In this document: in pieces, positions 6,382 to 7,189 of the stretch
How the letters are laid out: each line of letters opens with the position of its first letter
How positions within the stretch are numbered: position 1 is the stretch's first letter
From: Altererythrobacter sp.
Lineage (GTDB): Bacteria; Pseudomonadota; Alphaproteobacteria; Sphingomonadales; Sphingomonadaceae
Length of the DNA: 7,189 nucleotides
Assembly (NCBI GenBank): GCA_011524425.1
Contig: WTKI01000412.1
Coordinates: 1-7,189, forward strand
Direction of reading: 5' to 3'
Translations under genes and position numbers: made by a program
Notes under the pieces: model-generated
Seen by the model: only the letters and a program-made list of their open reading frames with translations
Told to the model about the DNA's origin: nothing
The model's database searches: none

Positions 6382-6504
6382 AAATGCTGATATCCCGCAA
6401 AATTGATTACTCAACGTAATAGCCAGCAAAGGTAATGAGCGAGTTAACTGTAATTAAAGTCTTATAATCAATGTTTTATGGGCGATTTTACTCGAGAATA
6501 GGCT
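6382..6504 (-). other. AT-rich gap between imuB and the PilZ gene
   Basis: This 123-bp stretch is much more AT-rich than the flanking genes, which suits a promoter region for the PilZ gene. A short inverted repeat, ATTAC-5-GTAAT, lies at 6406-6420. Candidate hexamers exist on the minus strand (TTGATT at 6466-6471; TTGAGT at 6409-6414) but none pairs with a convincing -10. No GTTC-N7-GTTC site and no GC-rich terminator hairpin after imuB were found. Confidence 0.4.
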
Positions 6505-7189
6505 TCATCCCCAAAGCCCCTGCAAGTACCAGTCAGGGATACCGCCCCGCCCATCGTGAATCAGGCCGTGGCGATAGATCCAATAACATCGCCCCTGTGC
6601 ATCCTCGACCCGGTAGTAATCGCGCAGCCGCGTGGTCGAGTGCTGACGCCACCATTCCGGTGCAATCCGCTCCGGCCCTTCCACACGCACAACTTCGCGC
6701 ACATTACCGCGCCACCTGAAGGACCGCGGATAACCATCAGGTGATGCATAGAGCACTGCGATCTTCTCTGAACGGTCAAGCAGCTTGAGCGGACGCTTGT
6801 GAAACACAAGCTCGCCTTGTGACACAGGCTCTGCAGCCAATGGCGGCTGCCATCGCTGCGCACGTTCCGGCAGATGGCTGGCGTAAGGCACAGGGCGGCT
6901 CACTGCGCGCGCTCCCAACCGCACGGTGAGCCGGTCAATACAAGCCGCCAGTGATGTACCATGCATTTGCGCATTTGCTTCAATATCGCCTTGCTCCAAA
7001 GCTAGCGGTTCAGACCAGCTCGCACGCAGCCGCACTGTCTCTATCCCGAAACCCGCTTCAACATCTTCCAGACAGCGAACAAACAGACGGCAGATATGCG
7101 CGGCATCGCGCGTGGCGGCTGCCAGTTCAAGCGTGCGGACCAGGACCTCGCCATCGCTGTCGGGCAAACCGGCGTCGGTCACGAGCGCG
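6505..7189 (-). CDS. imuB: ImuB, Y-family polymerase-like mutagenesis protein (C-terminal part)
   Basis: About 228 C-terminal codons of imuB are visible; the gene continues past the right edge and its start and polymerase-like domain are not in the window. The frame is open to the edge: the GTG at 7182 is an internal valine codon, preceded by CTC and GCG. ImuB is a catalytically inactive Y-family homologue that bridges DnaE2 to the sliding clamp and ImuA during SOS mutagenesis. Diagnostic C-terminal blocks are seen in order: AGFGIETVRLRA, IDRLTVRLGARAVSRPVPYASHLPERA, the FRWRGNVREVVRVEGPERIAPEWWR block, TTRLRDYYRVEDAQGRCYWIYRHGL, and the terminal WYLQGLWG, equivalent to the usual WFLHGLFA-type end. 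The clamp-binding motif that family members carry further upstream is not in the visible part. It is followed by the PilZ gene and then dnaE2 on the same strand, a variant of the imuA-imuB-dnaE2 cassette. Confidence 0.93.
   Translation of the reverse strand, partial: ALVTDAGLPDSDGEVLVRTLELAAATRDAAHICRLFVRCLEDVEAGFGIETVRLRASWSEPLALEQGDIEANAQMHGTSLAACIDRLTVRLGARAVSRPVPYASHLPERAQRWQPPLAAEPVSQGELVFHKRPLKLLDRSEKIAVLYASPDGYPRSFRWRGNVREVVRVEGPERIAPEWWRQHSTTRLRDYYRVEDAQGRCYWIYRHGLIHDGRGGIPDWYLQGLWG

Noticed and set aside
6382..6429. N-terminal extension of the PilZ protein to a TTG start
   Set aside because: There is no ribosome binding site at the TTG, the extra 16 residues are not PilZ-like, and an ATG right before the RxxxR motif gives a normal-length protein.
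6505..7182. The visible ImuB fragment as a complete 225-residue protein starting at GTG 7182
   Set aside because: The frame stays open upstream of the GTG to the window edge, and ImuB is normally around 500 residues. This is the C-terminal part of a larger gene.

Overview
The window looks like chromosome from an alphaproteobacterium, probably Sphingomonadales and possibly Erythrobacteraceae. This rests on protein style (PhoB with an ILDW receiver motif, DnaE2 ending in SRDFH, an ImuB C-terminus), an imuB/dnaE2 SOS mutagenesis locus, and an SOS box of the alphaproteobacterial direct-repeat type GTTC-N7-GTTC. The family placement is inference; no rRNA or marker gene is present to confirm it.

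Layout. On the + strand at the left edge are phoU and phoB, probably the tail of a pst-phoU-phoB phosphate cluster whose transporter genes would lie upstream of the window. They converge on a four-gene minus-strand block, read right to left: the C-terminal part of imuB (cut by the window edge), a small PilZ-domain gene, dnaE2 (imuC), and a membrane-anchored extensin-like/M15-fold protein. All gaps are short, the longest being about 130 bp, and no stretch over 300 bp lacks a gene. No tRNA, rRNA, CRISPR array or transposase gene was seen.

Function. PhoU and PhoB form the signalling end of phosphate-starvation control. ImuB and DnaE2 are partners in damage-induced translesion synthesis. Here dnaE2 does not simply follow imuB: a PilZ (c-di-GMP-binding type) gene, a possible terminator and a separate dnaE2 promoter lie between them. 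That promoter carries a perfect GTTC-N7-GTTC LexA operator whose spacer contains the -10 hexamer. The extensin-like gene starts 28 bp after dnaE2 and may be co-transcribed, which would put a cell-envelope protein under SOS control.

The most unusual sequence feature is a roughly 122-bp element made of four consecutive hairpins, inserted in frame inside dnaE2 just before its helix-hairpin-helix region. It adds about 41 Gly/Glu/Ser/Pro/His-rich residues to the polymerase and resembles REP/RPE-like palindromic repeats that can invade coding regions. I see no wholly new multi-gene system; the noteworthy points are this element, the operator architecture, and the two non-canonical neighbours of dnaE2.
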